Shown: in pieces, positions 43,632 to 51,968 of the stretch | Layout of the letters: every line of letters begins with the position of its first letter | How positions within the stretch are numbered: the first letter of the stretch is position 1 | Source of the DNA: Ornithinibacillus bavariensis | Lineage (GTDB): Bacteria > Bacillota > Bacilli > Bacillales > Amphibacillaceae | Reading direction: 5' to 3' | DNA: 64,000 nucleotides | NCBI RefSeq assembly: GCF_018333235.1 | Contig: NZ_BORP01000006.1 | Location: 124,001-188,000, forward strand | The notes under the pieces: generated by a model | Told to the model about the DNA's origin: nothing | Database searches by the model: none | The model's input: the letters and a program-made list of their open reading frames with translations, nothing else | Position numbers and translations under genes: made by a program

Positions 43632-44930
43632 ATGCAAAATGTATTCAAAGCTTTTGAGAATAAGTTTCTTCCTGTTGCAGGAAGAATAGGGTCACAACGA
43701 CATTTAGTAGCAATACGTGATGGATTTGCTGCTATATTACCGTTGATTATCATTGGGTCATTAGCTGTACTTATTAATAATCTACCAATTGAACCTTTCC
43801 AAAACTTCATGGTGAATATATTTGGAGAAGGCTGGAAGGATCTTGGCGGTTATATATGGAATGGAACATTTGCAATCATCTCATTAGTTGTGGCTATAGG
43901 GGTCAGCTATAGCCTAGCAAGGTCATATAATGTGGATGCTTTAGCGGCTGCGTTAGTATCTGTTGCGTCCTTAATTATTATATCTCCAATGACGGAAGAT
44001 GGTGGAATTTCACTTCAATGGATGTCTGCAGCAGGTTTATTTGTTTCGCTTTTAGTAGCAATTGTAGCAACGGAAATTTTCAGAAGATTATCGCAGTTGA
44101 ATCTCGCCATAAAAATGCCTGATGGTGTTCCGGAAGCTGTTTCTAGATCATTTGCATCCCTTATTCCTGCCATGATTGTACTCTTTATTTTTGGGTTATT
44201 ACAGGTATTGTTCATTGATGTAATTGGTGTAAGCCTGCAAGACTTAATCTATAAGGCAATACAGGCACCATTCCAAAATGCCGCTGGTACATTGCCTGCT
44301 GTTTTGGGTATTGAATTTACCAAATCATTTCTATGGTTCTTTGGATTACATGGGTCGAATATTTTAGAGCCTGTTATTGAAGCGGCGTACCTGCCTGGAC
44401 TATTGGAGAATACAAAGCTATTTGAACAAGGCGTATCTGCACACGATGTACCATACATTATCACAAAACCATTCTTGGATGTGTTTGTTGCAATGGGTGG
44501 TACAGGTACAGGAATTTCGCTGCTAATCGCTTTATTTATAACAGTTAAGGCTAAACAAGTAAGAAGCTTAGGAAAAATGAGTGCACCAGCTGCACTATTT
44601 AATATTAATGAGCCTATCATTTTTGGATTACCAATTGTTTTGAACCCAATGTTATTCATTCCGTTTATTTTGGTACCGCTTGTGAATGTAACAATCGCAT
44701 ACTTTGCGACATCTATCGGACTTGTACCAAAAACGGTAGTTATGGTACCGTGGACCACACCGCCAATAATCGGAGGTTACTTAGCTACAGGTGGGTCTAT
44801 AGCGGGATCTATATTACAAATTGTTAATTTAGCTGTAGGTGCATTACTTTATCTACCATTCTTAAAGGTTCTAGACAGGTCAATGGCTAGGAATGTTACG
44901 AATGCTAGTACAAGTAAAAAAGTAGTTTAA
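43632..44930 (+). CDS. PTS cellobiose/diacetylchitobiose-type IIC permease
   Basis: A 432-residue membrane transporter of the Lac/Cel family IIC type, about ten helices. VAGRIGSQRHLVAIRDGFAA at the N-terminus, FGLHGSNILEPVIEA in the middle and NINEPIIFGLPIVLNPMLFI near residue 325 are family motifs; the Asn-Glu pair binds the sugar. It takes up and phosphorylates a disaccharide together with the IIA and IIB proteins encoded downstream. AGGGGGAAT precedes the ATG. Confidence 0.92.
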   Translation: MQNVFKAFENKFLPVAGRIGSQRHLVAIRDGFAAILPLIIIGSLAVLINNLPIEPFQNFMVNIFGEGWKDLGGYIWNGTFAIISLVVAIGVSYSLARSYNVDALAAALVSVASLIIISPMTEDGGISLQWMSAAGLFVSLLVAIVATEIFRRLSQLNLAIKMPDGVPEAVSRSFASLIPAMIVLFIFGLLQVLFIDVIGVSLQDLIYKAIQAPFQNAAGTLPAVLGIEFTKSFLWFFGLHGSNILEPVIEAAYLPGLLENTKLFEQGVSAHDVPYIITKPFLDVFVAMGGTGTGISLLIALFITVKAKQVRSLGKMSAPAALFNINEPIIFGLPIVLNPMLFIPFILVPLVNVTIAYFATSIGLVPKTVVMVPWTTPPIIGGYLATGGSIAGSILQIVNLAVGALLYLPFLKVLDRSMARNVTNASTSKKVV

Positions 44931-45003
44931 CGTTGACGTAAATATAGCGTCATTAGTATTTTGCATATATACGTGAATCATACACAGAATCGAGGTTAAT
45001 CAG

Positions 45004-45753
45004 ATGAAATTAATAGTAAATGCGGATGATTTTGGCTATACACGTGCGGTTACTTATGGAATAGCAGATGCCTTTAAAAATGGGATTGTTACATCAACAA
45101 CGATGATGTGTAATTCTCCTCATGTTGCTCATGCGGTGGATTTAGCGAAACAGAATCCTGATTTAGGAGTCGGTGTCCATCTAGTTCTAACGAGTGGGAC
45201 ACCAATTTCCGAAAACGTCTCTTCATTAACCGATACTAATGGAAGCTTTTATAGCCAGAATAATGTATTCGATCATGCTAAACCAGAGGATATTGAACGC
45301 GAGTGGACAGCCCAGATTGAAAGATTTTTGTCTACTGGTTTAAATCCGACTCATCTGGATAGTCACCATAATGTTCACGAGCATGCTATAGCGCTACCTA
45401 TTGCGATTGCTTTAGCGGAGAAATACGGTCTTCCACTGAGAAGGGCAATGAATGTCCCGAACTTAGATGTAGCATATAACACGGTAAAGAGAACGACATT
45501 CATGATGCGGGCGTTTTATGGAGAACAGGTGAGCTATGAAACGCTTGAGGGACAATTACGAAACGTTTCTGTGTTAGATAAAAATGAGACAGTGGAAATT
45601 AATTGTCATCCAGCATATATTGATCCTGATCTGATTTCCAAAAGTTCCTATGTTGATACACGATTGAAAGAGTATACAATCCTGACATCAGATCGAATTA
45701 AAAACTATGTAAATGAATTAGGGATTGAGCTAATTAATTATCGAATGCTATAG
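45004..45753 (+). CDS. chbG: Chitin disaccharide deacetylase ChbG/YdjC-like
   Basis: A 249-residue YdjC-family carbohydrate deacetylase. LIVNADDFGYTRAVTYGIAD (Asp pair), GVHLVLTSG, HLDSHHNVHEH (His ligands) and EINCHPAYID carry the metal site. In Escherichia coli ChbG removes one acetyl group from chitobiose-phosphate so that the GH4 enzyme can act and the regulator is induced. Its place between IIC and IIA here gives the operon a chitobiose flavour. It begins 73 bases after the permease. Confidence 0.85.
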   Translation: MKLIVNADDFGYTRAVTYGIADAFKNGIVTSTTMMCNSPHVAHAVDLAKQNPDLGVGVHLVLTSGTPISENVSSLTDTNGSFYSQNNVFDHAKPEDIEREWTAQIERFLSTGLNPTHLDSHHNVHEHAIALPIAIALAEKYGLPLRRAMNVPNLDVAYNTVKRTTFMMRAFYGEQVSYETLEGQLRNVSVLDKNETVEINCHPAYIDPDLISKSSYVDTRLKEYTILTSDRIKNYVNELGIELINYRML

Positions 45754-45835
45754 GTAGATAAATAGACTATCACCCTATTATTTTAGTGGTATAGTAGAAG
45801 ATATATCGTGAGCAGGTCAGAATTGGAGGATGAGC

Positions 45836-46174
45836 ATGCAATCATTAGAAGATATTCAAACACTATCTTTCCAAATAATTCTTCATGCTGGGAACGCTCG
45901 TTCATGTGCAATGGAAGCGATTTCCTATGCAAAAGATTATAATTTCTCAGCGGCAAGAGGAAAAATCGAAGAAGCAGAACAGGAATTTGTTCAAGCGCAC
46001 CATGTACAAACAGACCTTTTACAAAATGAGGCAAACGGAAAGAAAAATGAGGTTACGGTCATATTAGTTCATGCACAGGATCATTTAATGACAGCGTTAA
46101 CTGTTAAGGAACTAGCAAATGAAATGATTACCATGTATGAAAGAATACAACAATTGGAGGGGAAAAAATCATGA
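45836..46174 (+). CDS. PTS IIA, lactose/cellobiose family
   Basis: A 112-residue helical protein. AGNARSCAMEAISYAKDYNF and VHAQDHLMTALTVKELANEM are family blocks; the phosphorylated His is the first one in H-A-Q-D-H. It relays phosphate from HPr to IIB. The ATG at 45836 is six bases after GGAGG; the in-frame ATG at 45830 is too close. It overlaps the IIB start (ATGA). Confidence 0.9.
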   Translation: MQSLEDIQTLSFQIILHAGNARSCAMEAISYAKDYNFSAARGKIEEAEQEFVQAHHVQTDLLQNEANGKKNEVTVILVHAQDHLMTALTVKELANEMITMYERIQQLEGKKS

Positions 46175-46473
46175 AAATTCTCTTAGTCTGTTCAGCAGGT
46201 ATGTCCACATCGATGCTCGTTACAAGGATGCGAGATTCCGCTAATGAACGAAATATAGAGGTGGAAATAAATGCTGTTGCAGAGTCCCAATTAATTAATA
46301 ATCTAGAAAACCTCGATGTTGTACTAATAGGTCCACAGGTTCGATACCTTGAAAAGAAAATAAGAGAGTTCGTGGAACCAAAGGGAATTAAAGTTGATGT
46401 TATCGACCAGATGGCATATGGTATGCTCCAGGGAGATAAGGTCTTGGATCAAGCGATTGCTATGACAAATTAG
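46171..46473 (+). CDS. PTS IIB, lactose/cellobiose family
   Basis: A 100-residue IIB domain. ILLVCSAGMSTSMLVTRM carries the active-site Cys (residue 8) in the P-loop typical of the Lac family. The C-terminus DVIDQMAYGMLQGDKVL is conserved. It accepts phosphate from IIA and passes it to the sugar bound to IIC. Last gene of the operon, followed by a terminator. Confidence 0.92.
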   Translation: MKILLVCSAGMSTSMLVTRMRDSANERNIEVEINAVAESQLINNLENLDVVLIGPQVRYLEKKIREFVEPKGIKVDVIDQMAYGMLQGDKVLDQAIAMTN

Positions 46474-46503
46474 GTAAGAATAAAAGAACGATGAAGCTTC
46501 TTG

Positions 46504-46535
46504 GGCTATCGGATAACATTCGATAGCCTTTTTTT
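46504..46535 (+). terminator. Terminator of the PTS operon
   Basis: GGCTATCG (46504-46511) pairs with CGATAGCC (46521-46528), followed by seven T. Confidence 0.85.
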
Positions 46536-46739
46536 AATGCTTTTAAAATCATGGGTTCTGCCTGCGTGAGAATAGATCTTTTAGCGAAGCTTTTTTCTAT
46601 TATTACCCGTTCAAATTTGGTACAAATAAATCGTATCGATGATTAATTCTATTGAAACAATTGTAACAAACCCTGTGCGCAGGCTGTTCTAATAAGAGAA
46701 TCATCCTAGTCTAGAAGAAGTGCACGATATGTAATATCT

Positions 46740-47225
46740 TTATTCAGCTATTTCTTTTTTACTCTTTATGTGATCTATTTTCTTTATCGCACCTACAAAT
46801 CCCCTAATCGTTAATAAAGTAAAACTGACACTTCCAAAGGTATGGAGGGCTGTCCATTTTTTCCATTTAAATAGCTTGGAATTCCTCTCGAAGTACCATT
46901 GACCAATACTCATCGGAACACTAAAAATCAGACTTTTCCATAGGATTTTCTGAAGGTTATCCCTATAAGAAAGCTTCACCCATAACACACTTAAAAGCGG
47001 GAAGAACAACATGTCATACATAATATTGGTTCTAAAGATTTTTGCAAAAGGGCGTACAGGATATTCAATTCTTCTGGTCGCCACAACATAAGCATCAATA
47101 AGAGTAGAAAGAATTCCTTTAGAGAAAAAAATAACAAGGTTTTCTCTCATTTTTGGGCCTCTAAATAAAAATGGCAATGAAGCTATACACAAAGCAGTAA
47201 GTAGTCTTAGCAGTTTTTTCTCCAC
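46740..47225 (-). CDS. CBO0543-family membrane protein
   Basis: About 161 residues with four hydrophobic segments; NIMYDMLFFPLLSVLW and SVPMSIGQWYFERNSKLFKW are family-like stretches seen in many spore formers as CBO0543 proteins. Function is unknown. A GTG at 47225 after GAAGGGA is taken as the start. No operon partner. Confidence 0.65.
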   Translation of the reverse strand: MEKKLLRLLTALCIASLPFLFRGPKMRENLVIFFSKGILSTLIDAYVVATRRIEYPVRPFAKIFRTNIMYDMLFFPLLSVLWVKLSYRDNLQKILWKSLIFSVPMSIGQWYFERNSKLFKWKKWTALHTFGSVSFTLLTIRGFVGAIKKIDHIKSKKEIAE

Positions 47226-47569
47226 GTATGGCCATCCCTTCAACGGATATAATTTACTATTAAAATTACCTATCCAAGAAATATTATCCTTTAAATGTTG
47301 TCAAAAACTTTTTATTACATGGTTATAAATTAAAAGGTATTGTTCTATTACCTCTCTAAATACTCAAACAGTGGTTCACAATATCCTTACCGTTTACACA
47401 TAGTTGGATATAGTAAAGATAGTCGTATCAATTGTTCCAGACTGATATGTGGTGCGATACTGATATTGAAATTGGTTGGAAATCAACCATATATCACAGC
47501 TGTAATAGGAAAAAGATAAAAAAAATGCCTTCCATTTTTGGCTTGGAAGGTCCCCTTTTATGGTAATAG
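47226..47569. other. Intergenic; one terminator, otherwise nothing seen
   Basis: About 340 A+T-rich bases. Only the terminator of the sigma operon (47515-47550) is recognisable. Confidence 0.5.
47515..47550 (-). terminator. Terminator of the ECF sigma operon
   Basis: CCTTCCA (47528-47534) pairs with TGGAAGG (47544-47550); on the minus strand a run of eight T follows. Confidence 0.75.
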
Positions 47570-48220
47570 TTAATCTTCTTTAATTTTTTGTTTTATAAAT
47601 TCATCAATTGCTAAATTTAAATTAGCTACTAATTTATCTTGATTTTCTTTTGGTTCAATTGGATCGCCAGCCTTGAATACTCGTAATGAAGCTTCCTCTA
47701 TGTTTTGTAATAATTTTATTTCTTCTTTATCTGTTGATAAAGTGGCGAAATGTTTGGCGTAATCTGTAATCCATCTTGCGACATCTAATTGCCATAATTC
47801 TTTGGAAGGATTTTCAAAACTAGGTGGGTTAGAATTCAATTCATATTTAGCACTTATAATAAATTCTTCTACATTTTTATATTCACTACTTGGGAGAATA
47901 TCTGGATTATTTTTGTCTATATGAAAATCTGAAGCTCCGTTTGAAACTGTTTCATCAACTGTCATATTAGTTGCCAGTCCTTCTTCTTTAGAGGATAATT
48001 CTAGCTTATCTATCAGGAAATAATTCGTTCCTATGAGAAAAAGACAAGTTAAGCTAATGCTGATTATATTCATGAATATAGGTTTAACATGAATAGTTTT
48101 TTTGCTGGTAGTTTTATATAAAGACCTTCTAACATTTTCTTTATTTTTCTCGCTAAAATTTACTTCCTTTAGTACCGTACTATCCATGATTTCTTTTAAA
48201 TCATTAAATATATGATTCAT
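47570..48220 (-). CDS. Probable anti-sigma factor, membrane-anchored
   Basis: A 216-residue protein: about 45 residues in the cytoplasm, one membrane helix (about 49-70, PIFMNIISISLTCLFLIGTN) and an extracellular domain of about 145 residues with no motif I recognise. It starts inside the end of the ECF sigma gene (17-base overlap), which is the standard layout of a sigma/anti-sigma pair, and would hold the sigma factor at the membrane until a signal arrives. Confidence 0.7.
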   Translation of the reverse strand: MNHIFNDLKEIMDSTVLKEVNFSEKNKENVRRSLYKTTSKKTIHVKPIFMNIISISLTCLFLIGTNYFLIDKLELSSKEEGLATNMTVDETVSNGASDFHIDKNNPDILPSSEYKNVEEFIISAKYELNSNPPSFENPSKELWQLDVARWITDYAKHFATLSTDKEEIKLLQNIEEASLRVFKAGDPIEPKENQDKLVANLNLAIDEFIKQKIKED

Positions 48221-48767
48221 CTAACTCACCTTTTTCTAATGATTTCTGTAATTTAAGACGGGCCCTATGCAAACGAGATTTTATCGTTTGTTGACTCATA
48301 TTTAGCAACTTTGAAATTTGGTTATATGACATTTCTTCATAATAATATAAGATAATTACTTCACGATATTTAAGGGGTAATGCTAATACCTTCTCACCAA
48401 TTACTCTATTTTTTTCCAAATTCATATATTCAGTTTCAGGTGTTCTATTAGTAAAGGAAAGTTTATTGAAAATATCTGAGATAGTTATGTGTTTATAGTT
48501 CCAACTTCGAAAGTAATCCCTACATAGGTTTATGGTTATTCGGAAAACCCAAGTTTTATAGGAGGACTCATGGCGGAATACATCTAAATTTTGATAACAT
48601 CTAATGAAAACTTCCTGTGCTATATCTTCTGCTAATTGTTTCTCCTTTGTATATGTAAAAGCCAAACGCACAACATCTCTACCAAATTGGTTCATTAGTA
48701 ATTCAAGTCTTTGTTCCTTACTTAGTTCGTTGGCTTCTCCGTTCTTATTTAATTCCTCAAACATCAT
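48204..48767 (-). CDS. ECF sigma factor
   Basis: About 187 residues. Region 2 is FTYTKEKQLAEDIAQEVFIR then CYQNLDVFRHESSYKTWVFR, and region 4 is LPLKYREVIILYYYEEMSYN followed by QISKLLNMSQQTIKSRLHRA. It matches the SigV/SigW/YlaC group for envelope stress. The ATG at 48767 is seven bases from GAGAGG. An ECF-type promoter (48789-48813) sits just upstream, so the gene is likely autoregulated. Confidence 0.88.
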   Translation of the reverse strand: MMFEELNKNGEANELSKEQRLELLMNQFGRDVVRLAFTYTKEKQLAEDIAQEVFIRCYQNLDVFRHESSYKTWVFRITINLCRDYFRSWNYKHITISDIFNKLSFTNRTPETEYMNLEKNRVIGEKVLALPLKYREVIILYYYEEMSYNQISKLLNMSQQTIKSRLHRARLKLQKSLEKGELDESYI

Positions 48768-48788
48768 CCACCATCCTCTCATTTATTA

Positions 48789-48813
48789 GACGTAGTGTGG
48801 TTAATTTGGTTCC
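48789..48813 (-). promoter_or_regulatory. ECF-sigma-type promoter
   Basis: On the minus strand GGAACC (48813-48808) is followed after 15 bases by CGTC (48792-48789), the hallmark of extracytoplasmic sigma promoters. It lies about 20 bases before the sigma start codon. Confidence 0.6.
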
Positions 48814-48846
48814 ATATAATTTAGCAATTCACATTAATGATTGTAA

Positions 48847-48878
48847 AAAAAACAACGGATTATAAATTCGTTGTTTTT
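48847..48878. terminator. Terminator-like hairpin
   Basis: AAAAAACAACG (48847-48857) pairs with CGTTGTTTTT (48869-48878). It lies just upstream of the ECF promoter; with the T-run on the plus strand and the A-run reading as T on the minus strand it can work in either direction, for instance to stop the DUF1772/NmrA transcript. Confidence 0.55.
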
Positions 48879-48916
48879 AGTGAGCGAAACAGTATTTATC
48901 TTTAATTTAATGGAGT

Positions 48917-48985
48917 GAAGGACTAGGAATATTATACCTTAGTTAGGAAAAAATTTTTCTTTCCGTCAAGTGTCCTAGTCCTTTC
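48917..48985. repeat. Inverted repeat with 12-base arms
   Basis: GAAGGACTAGGA (48917-48928) and TCCTAGTCCTTTC (48973-48985) flank a 44-base loop with an inner GGAAA/TTTCC pairing. It lies 100 bases downstream of the DUF1772 gene. Confidence 0.5.
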
Positions 48986-49087
48986 ATTATAACGATATGC
49001 TTCCATAACATTTCTAGTAAATTCTTTCATTTGGCAGTTCGCGGTTGGGAATATTCCAAAATTTTTGCTTCGTTTAATTTGTTACGA

Positions 49088-49582
49088 CTAGATTCTCCAT
49101 AGTGCGAGAATAAATAATACCATAGCCGCAAGACTTGCGATTGTTCGAACATGGTTCCAGGCCTTCCAAATTACAATATATTCCTTCCATTGAGTTGCAC
49201 TTGCTGCATCCTTTACGTCTAAATTTGCTAAAGAATCGTTAAGGGGGACATTGCACACTCCTGTGACCAGAAAGCTGCCAAGAAGATATAGCAAACTTCC
49301 AGAAAGGATAAACACAACATCGGTGTCTTTCCAATTAAATAATGAGATGAGGATTAGAATAAAACTTACCACTGCCGTACCTGTAAATACGGTGAGAAAT
49401 AATCGATTGAGTACGACGATGTTTATCGATTGCATGGCTGCTATTCCTTGATGTGAGGGAAGCCGGGCGAGGGCATTCATGACAAAGGCTGAAAATGCAA
49501 AGAATGTTCCAGCAATAAGCCCTGATCCAAGAGCTGCAAACAAGGTTAGTAATGATGTGATTTTTTCAATCAAGTATTCCAC
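49088..49582 (-). CDS. DUF1772 (anthrone-oxygenase-like) membrane protein
   Basis: A 164-residue protein with four hydrophobic segments. SGLIAGTFFAFSAFVMNALA and the VCNVPLNDSL motif between helices three and four, then WKAWNHVRT, are DUF1772 signatures. The family includes fungal anthrone oxygenases, but bacterial members have no assigned reaction. It overlaps the NmrA gene by 13 bases and is under the same MarR operator. Confidence 0.75.
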   Translation of the reverse strand: MEYLIEKITSLLTLFAALGSGLIAGTFFAFSAFVMNALARLPSHQGIAAMQSINIVVLNRLFLTVFTGTAVVSFILILISLFNWKDTDVVFILSGSLLYLLGSFLVTGVCNVPLNDSLANLDVKDAASATQWKEYIVIWKAWNHVRTIASLAAMVLFILALWRI

Positions 49583-50451
49583 ACCCCAGTTGCAGCAGCA
49601 CTTTTCGCATATTCACTAAAATCTCGAGGCTCCCGGCCAAGGACACGCTGGACTCCATCTGTAGTATGAGAATTACGACCATCTAAGACTTTAGTGAATA
49701 ATTCCATCATGAGAGAGATAATATCCTCTGGAAGTTCAGCCTGCTGTAACCCATAACTAAATTGTTCCGTAGAAATATAGTGATAACGAACGTCCTGACC
49801 GCTTGCTTTGGAGATTTCTTCCGTTGCTTCAGCAAAGGTTAGTGATCTAGGTCCAGATAGTTCATAAAGCTGACCGATATGTTTAGGGTTAATAATTGTT
49901 TCAACGGCAACATCTGCAATGTCTTCAACATCTATAAAAGGCTCTTTCACGTTTGCAACTGGCAAAGCGATTATACCACTGAGCACATAGTCTAAAAGAA
50001 AATGTTCACTAAAATTTTGTGCAAACCAGCTACATCGTAGAATCGTCCAGTCTGCCCCAGAAGCTTTCAGGGCCTCCTCACTTCGCTGTGCTTCCTCTTC
50101 TCCGCGTCCAGATAATAATACCAATCGTTTTACCCCTTTTTCCACAGCTAGGTTTGCGAATGATCCAACTGCATCTGCAGCTCCTGGAGCTGCCAAATCA
50201 GGATAGTAGGTAATATAAACAGCACTTGCCCCTTCAAGAAGTGGTTCCCAACTCGCTTGATTGTTCCAATCAAAGGATGGTGTTCCTGATCTGGAAGCAA
50301 TTCGTACAGGATACCCTAGCGCAGAAAGTCTATTGGCCACGCGTCGTCCGGTTTTACCCGTTCCACCTAGTATCAAAATTGGTTTCTGATTGCCATCCCC
50401 TGTTTTCTCAAGTCTCTTTTTGTTTACATTCTCATTCTTCATTTCATTCAT
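49570..50451 (-). CDS. NAD(P)-binding NmrA-like oxidoreductase
   Basis: A 293-residue atypical short-chain dehydrogenase. The nucleotide loop is ILILGGTGKTGRRVA near residue 26 and the substrate side contains TILRCSWFAQNFSEHFLLDY, typical of NmrA/TMR proteins such as YtfG and QorB. It may reduce quinones or sense redox state. It is the first gene of a pair with DUF1772 and lies just downstream of a 19-base repeat identical to one before marR, so it should be MarR-regulated. Confidence 0.85.
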   Translation of the reverse strand: MNEMKNENVNKKRLEKTGDGNQKPILILGGTGKTGRRVANRLSALGYPVRIASRSGTPSFDWNNQASWEPLLEGASAVYITYYPDLAAPGAADAVGSFANLAVEKGVKRLVLLSGRGEEEAQRSEEALKASGADWTILRCSWFAQNFSEHFLLDYVLSGIIALPVANVKEPFIDVEDIADVAVETIINPKHIGQLYELSGPRSLTFAEATEEISKASGQDVRYHYISTEQFSYGLQQAELPEDIISLMMELFTKVLDGRNSHTTDGVQRVLGREPRDFSEYAKSAAATGVWNT

Positions 50452-50538
50452 AAAAAATTCCTCCTTATTTTTTAAAATTTTTATTTTCAGAGCTCGGTAA
50501 CTTGCAGAAGAATTTCACCACCTTTCAATCTTTATAAT

Positions 50539-50560
50539 TAGTTGTTTGTACATACAACTA
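50539..50560. promoter_or_regulatory. MarR operator, copy 1
   Basis: TAGTTGT (50539-50545) and ACAACTA (50554-50560) form an inverted repeat between the marR and nmrA-like genes. TTGTTTGTACATACAACTA within it recurs at 51048-51066. Confidence 0.7.
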
Positions 50561-50583
50561 ATTGGTTAGAAAATAAAGAATGG

Positions 50584-51015
50584 TTATTCCTTATTTTCTA
50601 ATTGATTACTAACTTGATCCAGAAGAAGAGTTAATTCATCTCCTTCTTTTTCCCCTAATATGTCTGAATAGCGACGTCTAAGATTCATCCAGCATTTGTA
50701 AATCGTTTCTTCTAGCTCTTTACCCTTTTCAGTTGTATAAATGAGCGATAATCGTCCTTCTACTTTGTTATAGATCAAATTTTTAGCAGTAAGCTTTTCA
50801 ATAAAACGTGTAATGGTAGAAGGGTTGAGATGGAGAATTTCACCTAACTCCTTTTGAGAAATTCCCTCTTTGTCATAGACAGCCATTAATAAATAAGCAT
50901 ATGTTGGCGATAAGCCACTAATTCTAAATTCTTCCTCTGCCATTTTTGCAACAATTCTACTTAGTCGATTGGCAGTAAAGTATAAACATTCCTTAAGATA
51001 ATTTTCGAGCATCAT
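50584..51015 (-). CDS. MarR-family transcriptional regulator
   Basis: A 143-residue regulator. The winged helix is ISQKELGEILHLNPSTITRF then IEKLTAKNLIYNKVEGR, as in MarR/OhrR. No reactive Cys is placed as in OhrR. It lies upstream of the NmrA/DUF1772 pair on the same strand; the same 19-base operator stands before it and before that pair, which indicates repression of both. Confidence 0.85.
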   Translation of the reverse strand: MMLENYLKECLYFTANRLSRIVAKMAEEEFRISGLSPTYAYLLMAVYDKEGISQKELGEILHLNPSTITRFIEKLTAKNLIYNKVEGRLSLIYTTEKGKELEETIYKCWMNLRRRYSDILGEKEGDELTLLLDQVSNQLENKE

Positions 51016-51047
51016 TAACCATCCCAGTCTTTAAAATAAGTTTTATT

Positions 51048-51066
51048 TTGTTTGTACATACAACTA
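51048..51066. promoter_or_regulatory. MarR operator, copy 2
   Basis: TTGTTTGTACATACAACTA, identical to 50542-50560, lies 33 bases upstream of the marR start. Confidence 0.7.
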
Positions 51067-51284
51067 TATATTGTTTTCGGAAAATTGTAAAGTACTAAAA
51101 CTTTTTTTCTGTAATTTTTTATTAACGTCATCCAACAAAATCCCATCCTGCCATCCTAAAAAGCTACCAAAGCCATGAAGATTCCAATTTTTCTTTATCT
51201 AATCTTTACATGTTATTGTTATAATTCTAGTAATGAATCCGAATTTAGAATTTTTCAATGTTATTAAAAACAGGGGTAGTTATT

Positions 51285-51968
51285 ATGAGAGAAACTATTT
51301 TGATTGTAGAAGATGAAGATATACTAAGAGAGATAAGTAAGGACTACTTTTTAGATGCTGGATATAAGGTGTTAGAGGCAAGAAATGGTACAGAGGCATT
51401 AACGTTATTTGGGAGCTTGAATGTTGATTTAGTCATTCTCGATATTATGATGCCAGAATTAGATGGCTGGACCGTCTGCAAGAAAATACGTGAAACGTCT
51501 GTAGTACCGATCATTATGCTGACAGCAAGGTCGGATGAAGAGGACACATTATTAGGATTTGAATTAGGGGCGGATGATTATGTTACGAAGCCTTTTAGTC
51601 CAAGGGTACTGCTAGCGAGAGCGAAGCGTTTGCTTACATCACAGGTAAGTCATCCATTGAGTGAAAACCATGAAGTGCTAACGAGTAATGACCTAGAAGT
51701 AGATCTCCGTTCCCATACCGTTAAAGTGGAAGGCAAGGTAATCGCATTAACCCATACCGAATTTGAAATATTAACCTACCTCATGAGAAATAAGAACATC
51801 GTCGTATCAAGAGAGCAATTGATTATCAAAATATGGGGCTACGATTATGCTGGGGATGATCGTACCATCAATACACATATCCGTAATCTACGACATAAGC
51901 TTGGCAAAAGGGCCAATCAAATCAAAACAGTTGTCCGTGCCGGATATAAATTTGAGGAAATAGAATGA
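51285..51968 (+). CDS. Response regulator, OmpR/PhoB class
   Basis: About 227 residues. The receiver domain has the acidic pair VEDED, the phosphorylated Asp in VILDIMMPE (about residue 52), TARSD and the Lys in YVTKPFSP; the C-terminal winged helix is LTHTEFEILTYLMRNKNIVV then REQLIIKIWGYDY. ATG at 51285 follows AGGGG. It overlaps the kinase gene by four bases (ATGA), so the pair is coupled. Confidence 0.92.
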   Translation: MRETILIVEDEDILREISKDYFLDAGYKVLEARNGTEALTLFGSLNVDLVILDIMMPELDGWTVCKKIRETSVVPIIMLTARSDEEDTLLGFELGADDYVTKPFSPRVLLARAKRLLTSQVSHPLSENHEVLTSNDLEVDLRSHTVKVEGKVIALTHTEFEILTYLMRNKNIVVSREQLIIKIWGYDYAGDDRTINTHIRNLRHKLGKRANQIKTVVRAGYKFEEIE

